Below the pieces are notes generated by a model. That model had not been told where the DNA came from. It searched no databases and saw nothing but the letters and a program-made list of their open reading frames with translations. A DNA stretch of 64,000 bases from Saprospiraceae bacterium (lineage in GTDB: Bacteria > Bacteroidota > Bacteroidia > Chitinophagales > Saprospiraceae), in assembly GCA_016710265.1 (NCBI GenBank), contig JADJJL010000007.1, positions 310,001 through 374,000 of the forward strand, in the 5' to 3' direction. The stretch's first letter is position 1; every line of letters starts with the position of its first letter. A program made the translations under genes and the position numbers. Of this stretch, positions 44,694 through 53,673 are shown in pieces.

Positions 44694-47600
44694 TTAAGAT
44701 TCAAATTTAACATCAAGCACAAGTCCCCTTAACTCGTGAATCAACACATTGAATGATTCAGGAATATTAGGTTCAGGTAAGTTTTCACCTTTGACTATAG
44801 CTTCATATGTTTTAGCACGGCCAACAATATCATCCGATTTAAGTGTAAGCAATTCTCTTAGAATGTTTGATGCTCCATATGCTTCAAGAGCCCAAACTTC
44901 CATTTCACCAAATCTCTGACCTCCAAATTGGGCTTTACCACCCAATGGTTGCTGTGTAATAAGTGAGTAAGGTCCAATGGATCGTGCGTGCATTTTATCA
45001 TCCACCATGTGTGACAATTTCAACATATAAATCACTCCCACTGTAGCTTGTTGGTGAAATTTATCACCAGTCTCTCCATCATGTAGAAATGATTGACCAA
45101 ACTCAGGCAGATCTGCTTTCTTAATAAATGCATCAATATCTTGTATGGTTGCACCATCAAAAATCGGAGTTGCAAAATGCATTCCCAATTTCTTACCAGC
45201 CCAACCCAATACAGTTTCAAAAATCTGCCCAAGATTCATCCTAGAAGGTACACCCAATGGGTTTAAAACAATGTCAACTGGTGTTCCATCTTCAAGGAAA
45301 GGCATATCCTCAACCCTAACGATTTTAGAAACAATACCTTTGTTTCCATGTCTACCTGCCAATTTATCACCAACTTTTAGTTTTCTCTTTTTGGCAATAT
45401 AAACTTTAGCAAGTTTTAATACTCCTGTTGGAAGTTCATCACCAATACTGATATTGAATTTTTCTCTTTTGAATCGTCCTACTTCTTCACTCACTTTGAT
45501 ATTAAAATTGTGAAGTAGTTTAGCAATCAAATTGTTTTTGTCTTCATCTTTTGTCCAATTGGCATAATCGACTTTTACAAAATCAAGTTTTTTAAGAGAA
45601 GCAGGAGTAAACTTAGTTCCTTTCGAAACCAATTCTTCACCATAAATGCTTTTGACTCCATTGGATATTTGATCCTTTACAATCTTAAGCATTTTATCCA
45701 TCAATTCGATTTTCAACTCATTCAAAATGATTTCATGCTTATCTTCCATTCTCTGTAGCAAATCTTTTTCTTGTTGCTTCTGGAACTTATCTTTTTTGGC
45801 TCTTGCATACAATTGCTTATCGATCACAACCCCATCTATGGAAGGTGGCACCTTCAATGAAGCATCTTTTACATCACCAGCCTTATCACCAAAAATTGCA
45901 CGCAGAAGTTTTTCTTCCGGTGTAGGATCTGTTTCTCCTTTTGGTGTAATTTTACCAATTAAAATATCTCCTTCTCCAACATGCGCACCAATTCTGATAA
46001 TCCCGTTTTCATCAAGATCTTTGGTTGCCTCTTCACTCACATTTGGTATATCATTGGTAAGTTCCTCTTCTCCAAGTTTGGTATCGCGAACTTCAAGTTC
46101 AAAACTTTCTATGTGTATAGATGTAAAAACATCTTCCTGAATGACTCTTTCTGAAATTACAATCGCGTCTTCAAAATTATATCCTTTCCAAGGCATGAAT
46201 GCTACTTGTAGATTGGTTCCCAATGCAAGTTCTCCTGATTCAGTTGCATAACCTTCACTTAGAATTGTTCCTAAATGCACTCTATCACCTTTCTTGACGA
46301 TAGGTTTAAGGTTAATGCAGGTTGCTTGATTCGTTCTAGAAAATTTAGTCAAATTGTATTCTTTGATATTTTCTTCGAATGAAACAAGGTTTTCTTCTTC
46401 ATTTCGATCGTAACGAATAATAATTCTGTTTGCATCCACAAATTCAACAACACCTTCTCCTTCCGCATTAATAAGCATTCTTGAGTCAAGTGCTACTTTA
46501 CCTTCTAAACCAGTTCCAACAATTGGTGATTGAGGTTTGATAAGAGGTACCGCTTGACGTTGCATGTTTGATCCCATTAACGCTCTGTTGGCATCATCAT
46601 TTTCAAGAAATGGAATCAAAGAAGCGGAAACTCCAACAATTTGATTGGGAGCAACGTCCATATATTCTAAATCATTGGGTTCAAACAAAGGAAATTCACC
46701 ATGTTCTCTTCCTTTAATTTCAGTAATTTGAAATTCTCCTTTCTTATTGACAGGTACATTTGCTTGAGCAATTCGAGCATAATCTTCTTCTTCTGCACTA
46801 AGATATTGGATGTTTGCATTTAGCAAAACTTTCCCATGTTCTACTTTCCAATAAGGTGTTTCAAGGAAACCCATGGAATTGATTTTTGCATGAACACAAA
46901 GTGTTGAAATCAAACCAATATTAGGACCTTCCGGAGTTTCAATGGTACAAAGTCGACCATAGTGGCTATAATGCACGTCCCTTACTTCAAATCCTGCTCT
47001 TTCTCTGGATAGACCGCCAGGTCCTAAGGCTGAAATTCTTCTTTTGTGGGTAATTTCAGATAGTGGATTTGTTTGGTCAAGAAATTGACTTAATTGACTG
47101 GTACCAAAAAAAGAATTGATAACGGAAGATAAAGTTCTTGCATTGATCAAATCAATTGGTGTAAAAACTTCATTGTCTCTAACGTTCATACGTTCTCTGA
47201 TCGTTCTAGACATTCTCGCCAATCCCACACCAAATTGAGCAAACAGCTGCTCACCTACTGTTCTTACTCTTCTGTTTGATAAATGATCAATATCATCTAG
47301 TTCTGCTTTTTGGTTAATCAGTGAAACCAAATATTTTACAATTGAAATAATATCTTCTTTTGTTAAAACCAAGACATCATCCGACACATTCATGTTTAGA
47401 CGATTATTGATTTTATAGCGACCTACTTCACCTAAGTTGTATCTCTTATCAGAGAAGAAAAGCTTATCAATAATACCTCTTGCGGTTTCATCATCTGGAG
47501 GGTCACTTCCTCTTAACTGACGATAAATATGGGTTACCGCCTCCATTTCAGAACTGGAAGGGTCTTTTTGCAAGGTATTGTAGATTATAGAATAATCTTC

Positions 47601-48515
47601 TTCTATGTCTTCTCTTTGAAGTATGATGGTATCTACTTCAGCATTGATAATTAATTTAATATTTTCTTCATCTAAAATTGTATCCCTTTCAAGAATAATT
47701 TCATTTCTTTCAAGAGTTACTAATTCACCTGTATCTTCATCAACGAAATCTTCAGTCCATCTTCTCAAAACCCTTGCTGCAAGCTTTCTGCCAATAGCAG
47801 CTTTAAGTCCTTTTTGTGTTGCTTTAATTTCCTCAGAAAGATTAAATAAAGCTAAAATTTCTTTATCCGTGTCATAACCAATGGATCGCAACAAAGTAGT
47901 TACTGGGAATTTTTTCTTACGGTCTATATAAGCATACATGACCATGTTAATATCTGTTGCAAATTCCATCCAAGCTCCTTTGAAAGGGATGACTCTGGCT
48001 GAAAATATTTTTGTTCCATTAGGATGATATGACTGGCTAAAGAAAACACCGGGTGATCTATGTAACTGAGAAACCACAACTCTTTCTGCTCCATTAATTA
48101 CAAAGGTCCCTTTTGGAGTCATGTAGGGTATGTTTCCAAGGAATACATCCTGCTCGATGGTTTTAAAATCTACGTGTTCTTCATCATTACAAGATAATCT
48201 CAACCTTGCTTTAAGAGGCACGCTATAAGTTAATCCCCTTTGAACACACTCATCGATATCATATCTAGGTGGATCAACGTAGTAATCAAGGAATTCTAAA
48301 AGGAAAATATTCCTTGCATCCATGATTGGAAAGTTTTCCTTAAATACCTTAAACAATCCTTCGTTTGCTCTTCTATCAGGAGTGGTTTCAAGTTGAAAAA
48401 ACTCCTTAAACGATTTTAACTGAATCTCCAAAAAATCCGGATAGGAAGTATGGAGAGATGTTTTGGAAAAATTATATCGTATTCTTGAATTTGTGTTAGC
48501 TATGCTTACGGACAT
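44694..48515 (-). CDS. rpoB: DNA-directed RNA polymerase subunit beta
   Basis: A 1273-residue RNA polymerase subunit. The rifampicin-binding region SQLSQFLDQTNPLSEITHKR with following RISALGPGGL is wild-type at the usual resistance positions (D516, H526 and S531 in E. coli numbering). The catalytic region has KVGDKLAGRHGNKG. The C-terminus shows GGQRFGEMEVWALEAYGA, which docks beta'. The N-terminal lobe begins directly with IRYNFSKTSLHTSYPDFL, typical of Bacteroidota. It forms the active-centre cleft and DNA/RNA hybrid site. The ATG at 48515 is preceded by a leader containing a 12-base palindrome (48529-48540) and the rplL-rpoB attenuator hairpin at 48561-48611. It is followed by rpoC after 28 bases. 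Confidence 0.99.
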   Translation of the reverse strand: MSVSIANTNSRIRYNFSKTSLHTSYPDFLEIQLKSFKEFFQLETTPDRRANEGLFKVFKENFPIMDARNIFLLEFLDYYVDPPRYDIDECVQRGLTYSVPLKARLRLSCNDEEHVDFKTIEQDVFLGNIPYMTPKGTFVINGAERVVVSQLHRSPGVFFSQSYHPNGTKIFSARVIPFKGAWMEFATDINMVMYAYIDRKKKFPVTTLLRSIGYDTDKEILALFNLSEEIKATQKGLKAAIGRKLAARVLRRWTEDFVDEDTGELVTLERNEIILERDTILDEENIKLIINAEVDTIILQREDIEEDYSIIYNTLQKDPSSSEMEAVTHIYRQLRGSDPPDDETARGIIDKLFFSDKRYNLGEVGRYKINNRLNMNVSDDVLVLTKEDIISIVKYLVSLINQKAELDDIDHLSNRRVRTVGEQLFAQFGVGLARMSRTIRERMNVRDNEVFTPIDLINARTLSSVINSFFGTSQLSQFLDQTNPLSEITHKRRISALGPGGLSRERAGFEVRDVHYSHYGRLCTIETPEGPNIGLISTLCVHAKINSMGFLETPYWKVEHGKVLLNANIQYLSAEEEDYARIAQANVPVNKKGEFQITEIKGREHGEFPLFEPNDLEYMDVAPNQIVGVSASLIPFLENDDANRALMGSNMQRQAVPLIKPQSPIVGTGLEGKVALDSRMLINAEGEGVVEFVDANRIIIRYDRNEEENLVSFEENIKEYNLTKFSRTNQATCINLKPIVKKGDRVHLGTILSEGYATESGELALGTNLQVAFMPWKGYNFEDAIVISERVIQEDVFTSIHIESFELEVRDTKLGEEELTNDIPNVSEEATKDLDENGIIRIGAHVGEGDILIGKITPKGETDPTPEEKLLRAIFGDKAGDVKDASLKVPPSIDGVVIDKQLYARAKKDKFQKQQEKDLLQRMEDKHEIILNELKIELMDKMLKIVKDQISNGVKSIYGEELVSKGTKFTPASLKKLDFVKVDYANWTKDEDKNNLIAKLLHNFNIKVSEEVGRFKREKFNISIGDELPTGVLKLAKVYIAKKRKLKVGDKLAGRHGNKGIVSKIVRVEDMPFLEDGTPVDIVLNPLGVPSRMNLGQIFETVLGWAGKKLGMHFATPIFDGATIQDIDAFIKKADLPEFGQSFLHDGETGDKFHQQATVGVIYMLKLSHMVDDKMHARSIGPYSLITQQPLGGKAQFGGQRFGEMEVWALEAYGASNILRELLTLKSDDIVGRAKTYEAIVKGENLPEPNIPESFNVLIHELRGLVLDVKFES

Positions 48516-48560
48516 TTGTAAAAATTTTAGGCAATTGCCTTAATAAAAAAATCGATATTC

Positions 48561-48611
48561 AAAAAACACAAAAAGGTTTAGGTCATGAGTGTTACACCAA
48601 TGACCCAAACC
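48561..48611 (-). terminator. hairpin with U-rich tail between rplL and rpoB, likely attenuator
   Basis: On the plus strand GGTTTAGGTCAT (48575-48586) and ATGACCCAAACC (48600-48611) form a 12-bp stem with one mismatch around a 13-base loop. Read on the minus strand the hairpin is followed by TTTTTGTGTTTTTT. It lies in the 149-base gap between the ribosomal protein genes and rpoB, where partial termination adjusts polymerase against ribosomal protein output in other bacteria. Confidence 0.75.
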
Positions 48612-48664
48612 GTTCATTTCGTATTCCTTTTGCATTTAAAAGGCATACTTAGATCGTGAAACAA

Positions 48665-49042
48665 TTACTTTATTTCAATTTCTGCTCCAGCAGCAGTCAA
48701 AGCCTCTCTCAAAGAATTAGCTTCTTCTTTAGAAACTCCGGATTTTACTGAAGAAGGTGCCCCATCTACTAAGTCTTTTGCCTCTTTCAAGCCTAAATTA
48801 AGGATGTTTTTAACTTCCTTAATAACATTAAGTTTGTTTGGACCTCCAGATTTTAGGATTACCTCAAACTCTGTTTGCTCTACAACAGCTGCACCACCGT
48901 CAGCAGCAGGAGCAGCAGCAACTGCAACTGCAGCAGCAGCAGGCTCTATTCCATACTGATCTTTTAATACTGAAGCCAATTCATTCACCTCTTTTACTGT
49001 GAGGTTTACGAGTTGTTCAGCTAAAGCACTTACATCAACCAT
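48665..49042 (-). CDS. rplL: 50S ribosomal protein L7/L12
   Basis: A 125-residue acidic stalk protein. The N-terminal dimerisation domain (VDVSALAEQLVNLTVKEVNE) is followed by an alanine-rich hinge (about 36-50) and the compact C-terminal factor-binding domain with KLNVIKEVKNILNLGLKEAK and the end AAGAEIEIK. L7/L12 is present in several copies on the ribosomal stalk and recruits EF-Tu and EF-G. The gene follows rplJ after 71 bases and precedes rpoB across the attenuator hairpin. Length and sequence are typical. The start is ATG 49042; the gap before it is AT-rich without a clear ribosome binding site, as usual in this phylum. Confidence 0.98.
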   Translation of the reverse strand: MVDVSALAEQLVNLTVKEVNELASVLKDQYGIEPAAAAVAVAAAPAADGGAAVVEQTEFEVILKSGGPNKLNVIKEVKNILNLGLKEAKDLVDGAPSSVKSGVSKEEANSLREALTAAGAEIEIK

Positions 49043-49113
49043 GATTCTGATTTTTTTTCTTAATTAACAATAATTTTATAATAAAAGCGCAAGCTTGGAA
49101 GCCAATTTAATGA

Positions 49114-49650
49114 TTATGATTTTGATTCCGCTCTTTCTTGGAGCGTTTTCACTAGCCCACCGATGGTGTTTCCACCACTTTGAAGTGCACCAATGACCCT
49201 TGATATAGGTGACTGAAGTAGCATAATCACTTCTCCAATCAAATCTTCTTTAGATTTCAGTTTTAATAAAACCTTAATTTGATCATCCCCACTGTAAACA
49301 TCTGAATCGATATATGCAGCCTTTAAAGTAGGCTTTTCATTCTTCTTCCTAAATTCATCTAACAGTTCCGCAGGTGATTTTGCATTTTGTGTAAAAAGAA
49401 TAGAAGTAGGTCCTACCAACGCGGAATAAACCGACTTGTATTCACCATTTTTTTCAATACCTTCTAGAGCTTTTTGTGCAAGTGTGTTTTTTACAACTTG
49501 CATTTCTATTCCCCTTTCAAAACAAAGTCTTCTGAATTGATTGATCTGTTCTACTGTTAATGTAGAAGAGTCAGTAATATAAAAGAATTGAGATTCTGAA
49601 AATTTATCTTTAAGTTGTTGAATTGCAACTGATTTTTCTTCTCTGGTCAT
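49114..49650 (-). CDS. rplJ: 50S ribosomal protein L10
   Basis: A 178-residue protein beginning MTREEKSVAIQQLKDKFSES. It has the conserved core (FRRLCFERGIEMQVVKNTLA and GPTSILFT) and a helical C-terminus (ALQSGGNTIGGLVKTLQERA) that carries L7/L12 dimers. L10 forms the base of the ribosomal stalk on 23S rRNA and in many bacteria represses its own operon. The region between rplA and rplJ is only 19 bases, so the classical long L10 leader is absent here and any autoregulation would need another site. rplL follows after 71 bases. Confidence 0.97.
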   Translation of the reverse strand: MTREEKSVAIQQLKDKFSESQFFYITDSSTLTVEQINQFRRLCFERGIEMQVVKNTLAQKALEGIEKNGEYKSVYSALVGPTSILFTQNAKSPAELLDEFRKKNEKPTLKAAYIDSDVYSGDDQIKVLLKLKSKEDLIGEVIMLLQSPISRVIGALQSGGNTIGGLVKTLQERAESKS

Positions 49651-49669
49651 TTCTTAATTTTTTTGCAGA

Positions 49670-50362
49670 TTAGTGAATAACTTTAGGATCAACTTTAATA
49701 CCTGGACTCATAGTTGAAGCCATGGCAATTGACTTGAAATAGACTCCTTTTGATGTAGATGGCTTTAATTTCTGAATAGCATTTAGAAGTTCTTCTGCAT
49801 TTTCTTTAATTTTTTCAGCACTAAATGAAACACGCCCAACAGATGAGTGAATAATTCCAAATTTATCTACCCTAAATGCAATTTTACCACCTTTAACTTC
49901 ACTTACAGCGGAGCCTATGTCCATTGTGACTGTTCCAGTTTTTGGATTGGGCATTAATCCACGAGGACCTAAAATTCTTCCGATTTTACCCAATTTAGCC
50001 ATCACAGTTGGCATAGCAATAATTACATCAATGTCGGTCCAGCCGGCTTCGATTTTTTGCAAGTATTCATCTAAACCCACGTAATCAGCTCCAGCATTTT
50101 TAGCTTCGGCTTCCTTTTCTGGAGTACATAAAACCAAAACCCTTTTGGTTTTACCAGTTCCATTGGGAAGGGTAACAGTACCTCTTATGGCCTGATCAGG
50201 CTTTCTAGGATCCACACCCAATCTAATGTGCAAATCCACCGAAGCATCAAATTTAGTGGTGTTTGCTTGCTTCACCAACGAAGAAGCTTCTTCTAGGTTA
50301 TAAAGTTTGGTAATTTCTACCAGGGCATTTGCCTTTTGTCTTTTTTTTGCAATTTTTGACAT
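49670..50362 (-). CDS. rplA: 50S ribosomal protein L1
   Basis: A 230-residue protein read from ATG 50362 (MSKIAKKRQKANALVEITKL). An in-frame GTG at 50389 would add nine residues and is less likely. The conserved core includes DLHIRLGVDPRKPDQAIRGT, LGPRGLMPNPKTGTVT and the closing STMSPGIKVD. L1 binds helix 76 of 23S rRNA at the mobile L1 stalk near the E site and can repress the L11 operon by binding its mRNA. It lies 61 bases after rplK and 19 bases before rplJ in the standard L11-L1-L10-L7/L12 order. Confidence 0.98.
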   Translation of the reverse strand: MSKIAKKRQKANALVEITKLYNLEEASSLVKQANTTKFDASVDLHIRLGVDPRKPDQAIRGTVTLPNGTGKTKRVLVLCTPEKEAEAKNAGADYVGLDEYLQKIEAGWTDIDVIIAMPTVMAKLGKIGRILGPRGLMPNPKTGTVTMDIGSAVSEVKGGKIAFRVDKFGIIHSSVGRVSFSAEKIKENAEELLNAIQKLKPSTSKGVYFKSIAMASTMSPGIKVDPKVIH

Positions 50363-50423
50363 ATAATTACATTTTGAGGTTAAGCGCACACATTATATGT
50401 GCTTCCTCGGTGAATAAATACAA

Positions 50424-50873
50424 TTAATTTTCTCCGCCCCATGGTGGAGTTCCCGAAACAGTTAAGCCCATGCTTCTTGCTGTTCCAGCAACCATTTTCA
50501 TAGCAGATTCTAACGAAAATGCATTGAGATCCGGCATTTTAATTTTCGCAATTTCCTCAATTTGATTCCAATCGACAGAACCTACTTTTTTACGGTTTGG
50601 TTCGGGAGATCCTTTTGCGACTTTGGATAATTCTAATAATTGGATAGCGGCTGGAGGAGTTTTTACGACAAAATCAAATGATTTATCTTTAAAAACAGTA
50701 ATCACCACCGGCAATAATTTTCCTGGTGTATCCTGGGTTTTTGCATTAAATCTTTTGCAAAATTCCATAATATTCACACCCTTAGAACCAAGTGCTGGAC
50801 CGACTGGAGGAGCAGGATTTGCCTGACCACCTTTCACTTGGAGCTTAATAAAAGTTTCAATTTCCTTAGCCAT
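50424..50873 (-). CDS. rplK: 50S ribosomal protein L11
   Basis: A 149-residue protein starting MAKEIETFIKLQVKGGQANP. The N-terminal domain has the proline-rich PAPPVGPALGSKGVNIMEFC segment that contacts elongation factors and thiopeptide antibiotics. The C-terminal domain (ALSLESAMKMVAGTARSMGL-like) binds the GTPase centre of 23S rRNA. The residue tail is GTPPWGGEN, slightly longer than in E. coli (141 residues). L11 is needed for RelA-dependent stringent response in other bacteria. It follows nusG after 11 bases and precedes rplA after 61 bases, the standard operon order. Confidence 0.97.
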   Translation of the reverse strand: MAKEIETFIKLQVKGGQANPAPPVGPALGSKGVNIMEFCKRFNAKTQDTPGKLLPVVITVFKDKSFDFVVKTPPAAIQLLELSKVAKGSPEPNRKKVGSVDWNQIEEIAKIKMPDLNAFSLESAMKMVAGTARSMGLTVSGTPPWGGEN

Positions 50874-50884
50874 TTGACTATTTT

Positions 50885-51433
50885 TTAATTTGCTTTTTCG
50901 ACCTGCATGAAGTTTAATTCGACTTCAGTACCGCGACCAAATATTTTAACAATTACTTTCAATTTTTTCTTTTCCTCATTTACGTCTTTAACGTCTCCGA
51001 TAAAATCATTAAAAGGACCATCTATAATTTTTACAGTTTCACCAACTATAAATGGTTCAATCATCATTTCACCGGCTTCCTGAGATTCATCGACTTTACC
51101 CAACATTCTATTGGCTTCCACCTGAGTCATTGGAATTGGATTGTTTCTTCCAAGAAAGTGAATAATGTCAGGTAAGTTTGTGATATGTTGAACAATTTCA
51201 CCACTAAACTTTGCACTATCTGCCTCAACTAAGAGATAGCCGGGAAGTATATTTCTTTCCAATATTACTTTTTTGCTATTTCTTATTTTATAGACTTTTT
51301 CAGAAGGAACAATGATTTGTGTTACAATTTCAGACCACCCTGAACGCAGCATATCTGCAACAAGACGTTCTTTTATTTTTTTCTCTTTGCCACTTATGAC
51401 TCGGAGAGAATACCATTTTTTACCTTCTGACAT
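50885..51433 (-). CDS. nusG: transcription termination/antitermination protein NusG
   Basis: A 182-residue protein with an N-terminal NGN domain (KKWYSLRVISGKEKKIKERL, then NILPGYLLVEAD) and a C-terminal KOW domain (GETVKIIDGPFNDFIGDVKD). NusG binds the RNA polymerase clamp to raise processivity, bridges to Rho or to ribosomal protein S10 and so couples transcription to translation. The ATG at 51433 is 17 bases after secE, and rplK begins 11 bases downstream. The secE-nusG-rplK order is near universal. Nothing unusual is seen in length or domains. Confidence 0.98.
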   Translation of the reverse strand: MSEGKKWYSLRVISGKEKKIKERLVADMLRSGWSEIVTQIIVPSEKVYKIRNSKKVILERNILPGYLLVEADSAKFSGEIVQHITNLPDIIHFLGRNNPIPMTQVEANRMLGKVDESQEAGEMMIEPFIVGETVKIIDGPFNDFIGDVKDVNEEKKKLKVIVKIFGRGTEVELNFMQVEKAN

Positions 51434-51450
51434 GCTGAGCTATAGTTATA

Positions 51451-51639
51451 TTATAAATTATAAACAAAATCCAGCAAAGCATTGGACACTAAATCCATGA
51501 CCAAAATGATTAATGATATAATGATTGATGCAATCACTACGACCCTGGCACTGTCCAATAAATTTGGCCAGGTAGGCCATGTGACCTTATCCATTAATTC
51601 ATTGTAACTCTCTTTAAAATACAATACCAACTTGTCCAT
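51451..51639 (-). CDS. secE: preprotein translocase subunit SecE
   Basis: A 62-residue protein with a short amphipathic N-terminal helix (FKESYNELMDKVTWPTWPNL), the conserved VTWPTW motif and one membrane span (about 32-54). It is the minimal one-span SecE form used by most bacteria. SecE clamps SecY in the protein-conducting channel of the inner membrane. The gene lies 14 bases past tRNA-Trp and 17 bases before nusG, so it is made from a transcript that also carries the tRNA. The ATG at 51639 is the only plausible start. Confidence 0.95.
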   Translation of the reverse strand: MDKLVLYFKESYNELMDKVTWPTWPNLLDSARVVVIASIIISLIILVMDLVSNALLDFVYNL

Positions 51640-51653
51640 TTTTTCTTTTATTG

Positions 51654-51726
51654 CACGGGCAGAAGGACTTGAACCCTCAGCCTACGGTTTTGGAGACCGT
51701 CGCTCTGCCAGTTGAGCTATGCCCGT
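51654..51726 (-). tRNA. tRNA-Trp (CCA)
   Basis: A 73-base cloverleaf on the minus strand. Acceptor ACGGGCA/TGCCCGT pairs fully, the discriminator is G, and the anticodon loop is CTCCAAA, giving anticodon CCA. CCA-3' is not encoded. It sits between tuf and secE, a placement conserved in many bacteria. Confidence 0.96.
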
Positions 51727-51730
51727 ATAA

Positions 51731-51760
51731 GATTCTGCAAGTTTTAAAACTTGCAGAATC
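51731..51760 (-). repeat. perfect 30-base palindrome between tuf and tRNA-Trp
   Basis: GATTCTGCAAGTTTT (51731-51745) is followed directly by its exact reverse complement AAAACTTGCAGAATC (51746-51760). As RNA it makes a long hairpin 15 bases after the tuf stop and five bases before the tRNA-Trp 5' end. No U-run follows, so it is more likely a processing site or a weak terminator than a full stop. Confidence 0.85.
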
Positions 51761-51775
51761 GTATAAACAAGATTT

Positions 51776-52972
51776 TTATTCAATAATTTCAGTTACTTGA
51801 CCCGCACCTACTGTACGACCTCCTTCCCTGATGGCAAAACGAAGACCTTTCTCCATTGCAATTGGACTTAGAAGCGTTACCTCTAAGGATACATTATCAC
51901 CAGGCATCACCATTTCCACACCTGCAGGAAGTTGACATTCGCCTGTTACGTCCGTAGTTCTAAAATAGAATTGTGGACGGTAACCTTTAAAGAATGGAGT
52001 GTGACGGCCACCTTCGTCTTTTGAAAGAACATAAACCTCACATTTGAATTTCATATGTGGTTTAACAGACCCAGGAGCACAAATTACCATACCTCTCTTA
52101 ATATCGTCTTTCTCAATACCTCTTAATAGTAAACCAGCATTGTCACCAGCTTCTCCCCTATCAAGAAGTTTTCTAAACATTTCTACACCAGTGATGGTAG
52201 AGGTTAAGGCTTTCTCTCCCGGTTTTTGCATACCCACCAATTCAACACTTTCACCTACTTTGATGATACCTCTTTCAATTCTACCTGTAGCAACAGTACC
52301 ACGACCTGTAATCGAGAATACGTCTTCAACAGGCATTAAGAATGGTTGATCAACCAAACGAACAGGTTCTGGTATTTGGGCATCTACAGCATCCATTAAA
52401 TCATGAATTGCTTTTTTACCAGATTCTTCGCCTTCCAGAGCCTTTAATGCAGAACCTTTAATAACGGCAGCATTGTTTCCATCAAATTGATATTTGTCTA
52501 ATAATTCTCTAACTTCCATTTCTACAAGTTCTAGCATTTCAGGATCATCCACAAGATCAACTTTGTTCATAAAAACAACAATCTTAGGAACTCCCACCTG
52601 ACGTGCAAGTAGAATGTGTTCTCTAGTTTGAGGCATAGGGCCATCCGTTGCAGCTACTACAAGTATAGCACCATCCATTTGAGCCGCACCTGTCACCATG
52701 TTTTTAACATAGTCGGCGTGACCTGGACAATCTACGTGCGCATAGTGTCTTTTTAAAGTTTCATACTCCACGTGAGCGGTATTAATGGTAATACCCCTTT
52801 CTTTCTCTTCGGGAGCGTTGTCGATTGAATCATAATCTTTTTTCTTTGCAAGACCCTGTTCTGAAAGAACAGAAGTAATTGCAGAGGTTAAAGTTGTTTT
52901 ACCGTGGTCAACATGGCCAATCGTGCCTATGTTGACGTGTGGTTTGGACCGGTTGAAAGTTTCCTTTGCCAT
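51776..52972 (-). CDS. tuf: translation elongation factor Tu
   Basis: A 398-residue GTPase, the usual length. The G1 loop is GHVDHGKT (19-26), G3 is DCPGHADY and G4 is NKVDL. Domains II and III follow with typical segments (TGRGTVATGRIERG; PFFKGYRPQFYFRTTDVTG; ending GAGQVTEIIE). EF-Tu delivers aminoacyl-tRNA to the ribosome. It is placed between four tRNA genes upstream and tRNA-Trp downstream, so one transcript probably contains all of them plus secE and beyond. ATG 52972 is preceded by an AT-rich stretch without a Shine-Dalgarno sequence. No second tuf copy is in the window. Confidence 0.99.
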   Translation of the reverse strand: MAKETFNRSKPHVNIGTIGHVDHGKTTLTSAITSVLSEQGLAKKKDYDSIDNAPEEKERGITINTAHVEYETLKRHYAHVDCPGHADYVKNMVTGAAQMDGAILVVAATDGPMPQTREHILLARQVGVPKIVVFMNKVDLVDDPEMLELVEMEVRELLDKYQFDGNNAAVIKGSALKALEGEESGKKAIHDLMDAVDAQIPEPVRLVDQPFLMPVEDVFSITGRGTVATGRIERGIIKVGESVELVGMQKPGEKALTSTITGVEMFRKLLDRGEAGDNAGLLLRGIEKDDIKRGMVICAPGSVKPHMKFKCEVYVLSKDEGGRHTPFFKGYRPQFYFRTTDVTGECQLPAGVEMVMPGDNVSLEVTLLSPIAMEKGLRFAIREGGRTVGAGQVTEIIE

Positions 52973-53032
52973 TGGATACTATTTTTACTTGTTTTTTAAA
53001 AAACTGTTATTGAATAAAATTACACTTGTTTG

Positions 53033-53104
<72 letters not shown>

Positions 53105-53211
53105 TAATGGTAAAGAACCCCATTTAAGGAGGATCTTGAAATCATCTCTACATTTAGATAGATGATCAAAAATTCAAATTTTAAAGATAATTCTCTAAAA
53201 TTTGTTTGTTG

Positions 53212-53284
53212 AGCGGGAGACGAGACTCGAACCCGCGACCCTTAGCTTGGAAGGCTAATGCTCTACCAACTGAGCTACTCCCGC
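53212..53284 (-). tRNA. tRNA-Gly (TCC)
   Basis: A 73-base cloverleaf on the minus strand. Acceptor GCGGGAG pairs with CTCCCGC, anticodon loop CTTCCAA gives anticodon TCC for GGA/GGG codons. Discriminator T, CCA not encoded. It lies between tRNA-Tyr and tRNA-Thr(GGT) in the tuf tRNA group. Confidence 0.96.
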
Positions 53285-53443
53285 ATAAACTATTAATTAT
53301 TTCATTAAATTTTAAAAACTTTTCTTTAAAATCCTGGTAGTAAATTTCCATAATATTTGACCATTTTAATAAAAAAAGTCAAGGCATTTACTTTTCTACA
53401 TTAAAAATGATTCCAAACATTTTTAACTAAAAATAATCTTTTG

Positions 53444-53526
53444 TGGGGGTGATTGGACTCGAACCCATTCAGTCATAGACACCAGATTTACAGTCTGGCC
53501 CGGCTCTCCAACTCCGGCGCACCCCC
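53444..53526 (-). tRNA. tRNA-Tyr (GTA)
   Basis: An 83-base class II tRNA with long variable arm on the minus strand. Acceptor GGGGGTG/CACCCCC, discriminator A, anticodon stem CCAGA/TCTGG around CTGTAAA, giving GTA. The spacer of about 158 bases to tRNA-Gly holds no gene that I can see. Confidence 0.96.
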
Positions 53527-53553
53527 TTCATTCACAATTAAATAAATAAAATG

Positions 53554-53626
53554 AGCCAGTGGACGGATTCGAACCCCCGACCAGCTGATTACAAGTCAGC
53601 TGCTCTACCAACTGAGCTACACTGGC
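53554..53626 (-). tRNA. tRNA-Thr (TGT)
   Basis: A 73-base cloverleaf on the minus strand. Acceptor GCCAGTG/CACTGGC, discriminator T, anticodon loop CTTGTAA, so anticodon TGT. It is the first gene of the tRNA-tuf transcript, about 48 bases downstream of a good promoter candidate. Confidence 0.96.
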
Positions 53627-53673
53627 AAATATAAAAATAAGGGCATACCTTTACACCCTTTCGAAAAGAGCTG

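Noticed and set aside
45727..46140. 137-codon plus-strand frame inside rpoB
   Set aside because: Serine-rich antisense of a conserved gene without any recognisable motif.
51731..51760. Palindrome after tuf as a full intrinsic terminator
   Set aside because: No U-run follows on the coding strand and secE, nusG and the ribosomal genes continue without another clear promoter.
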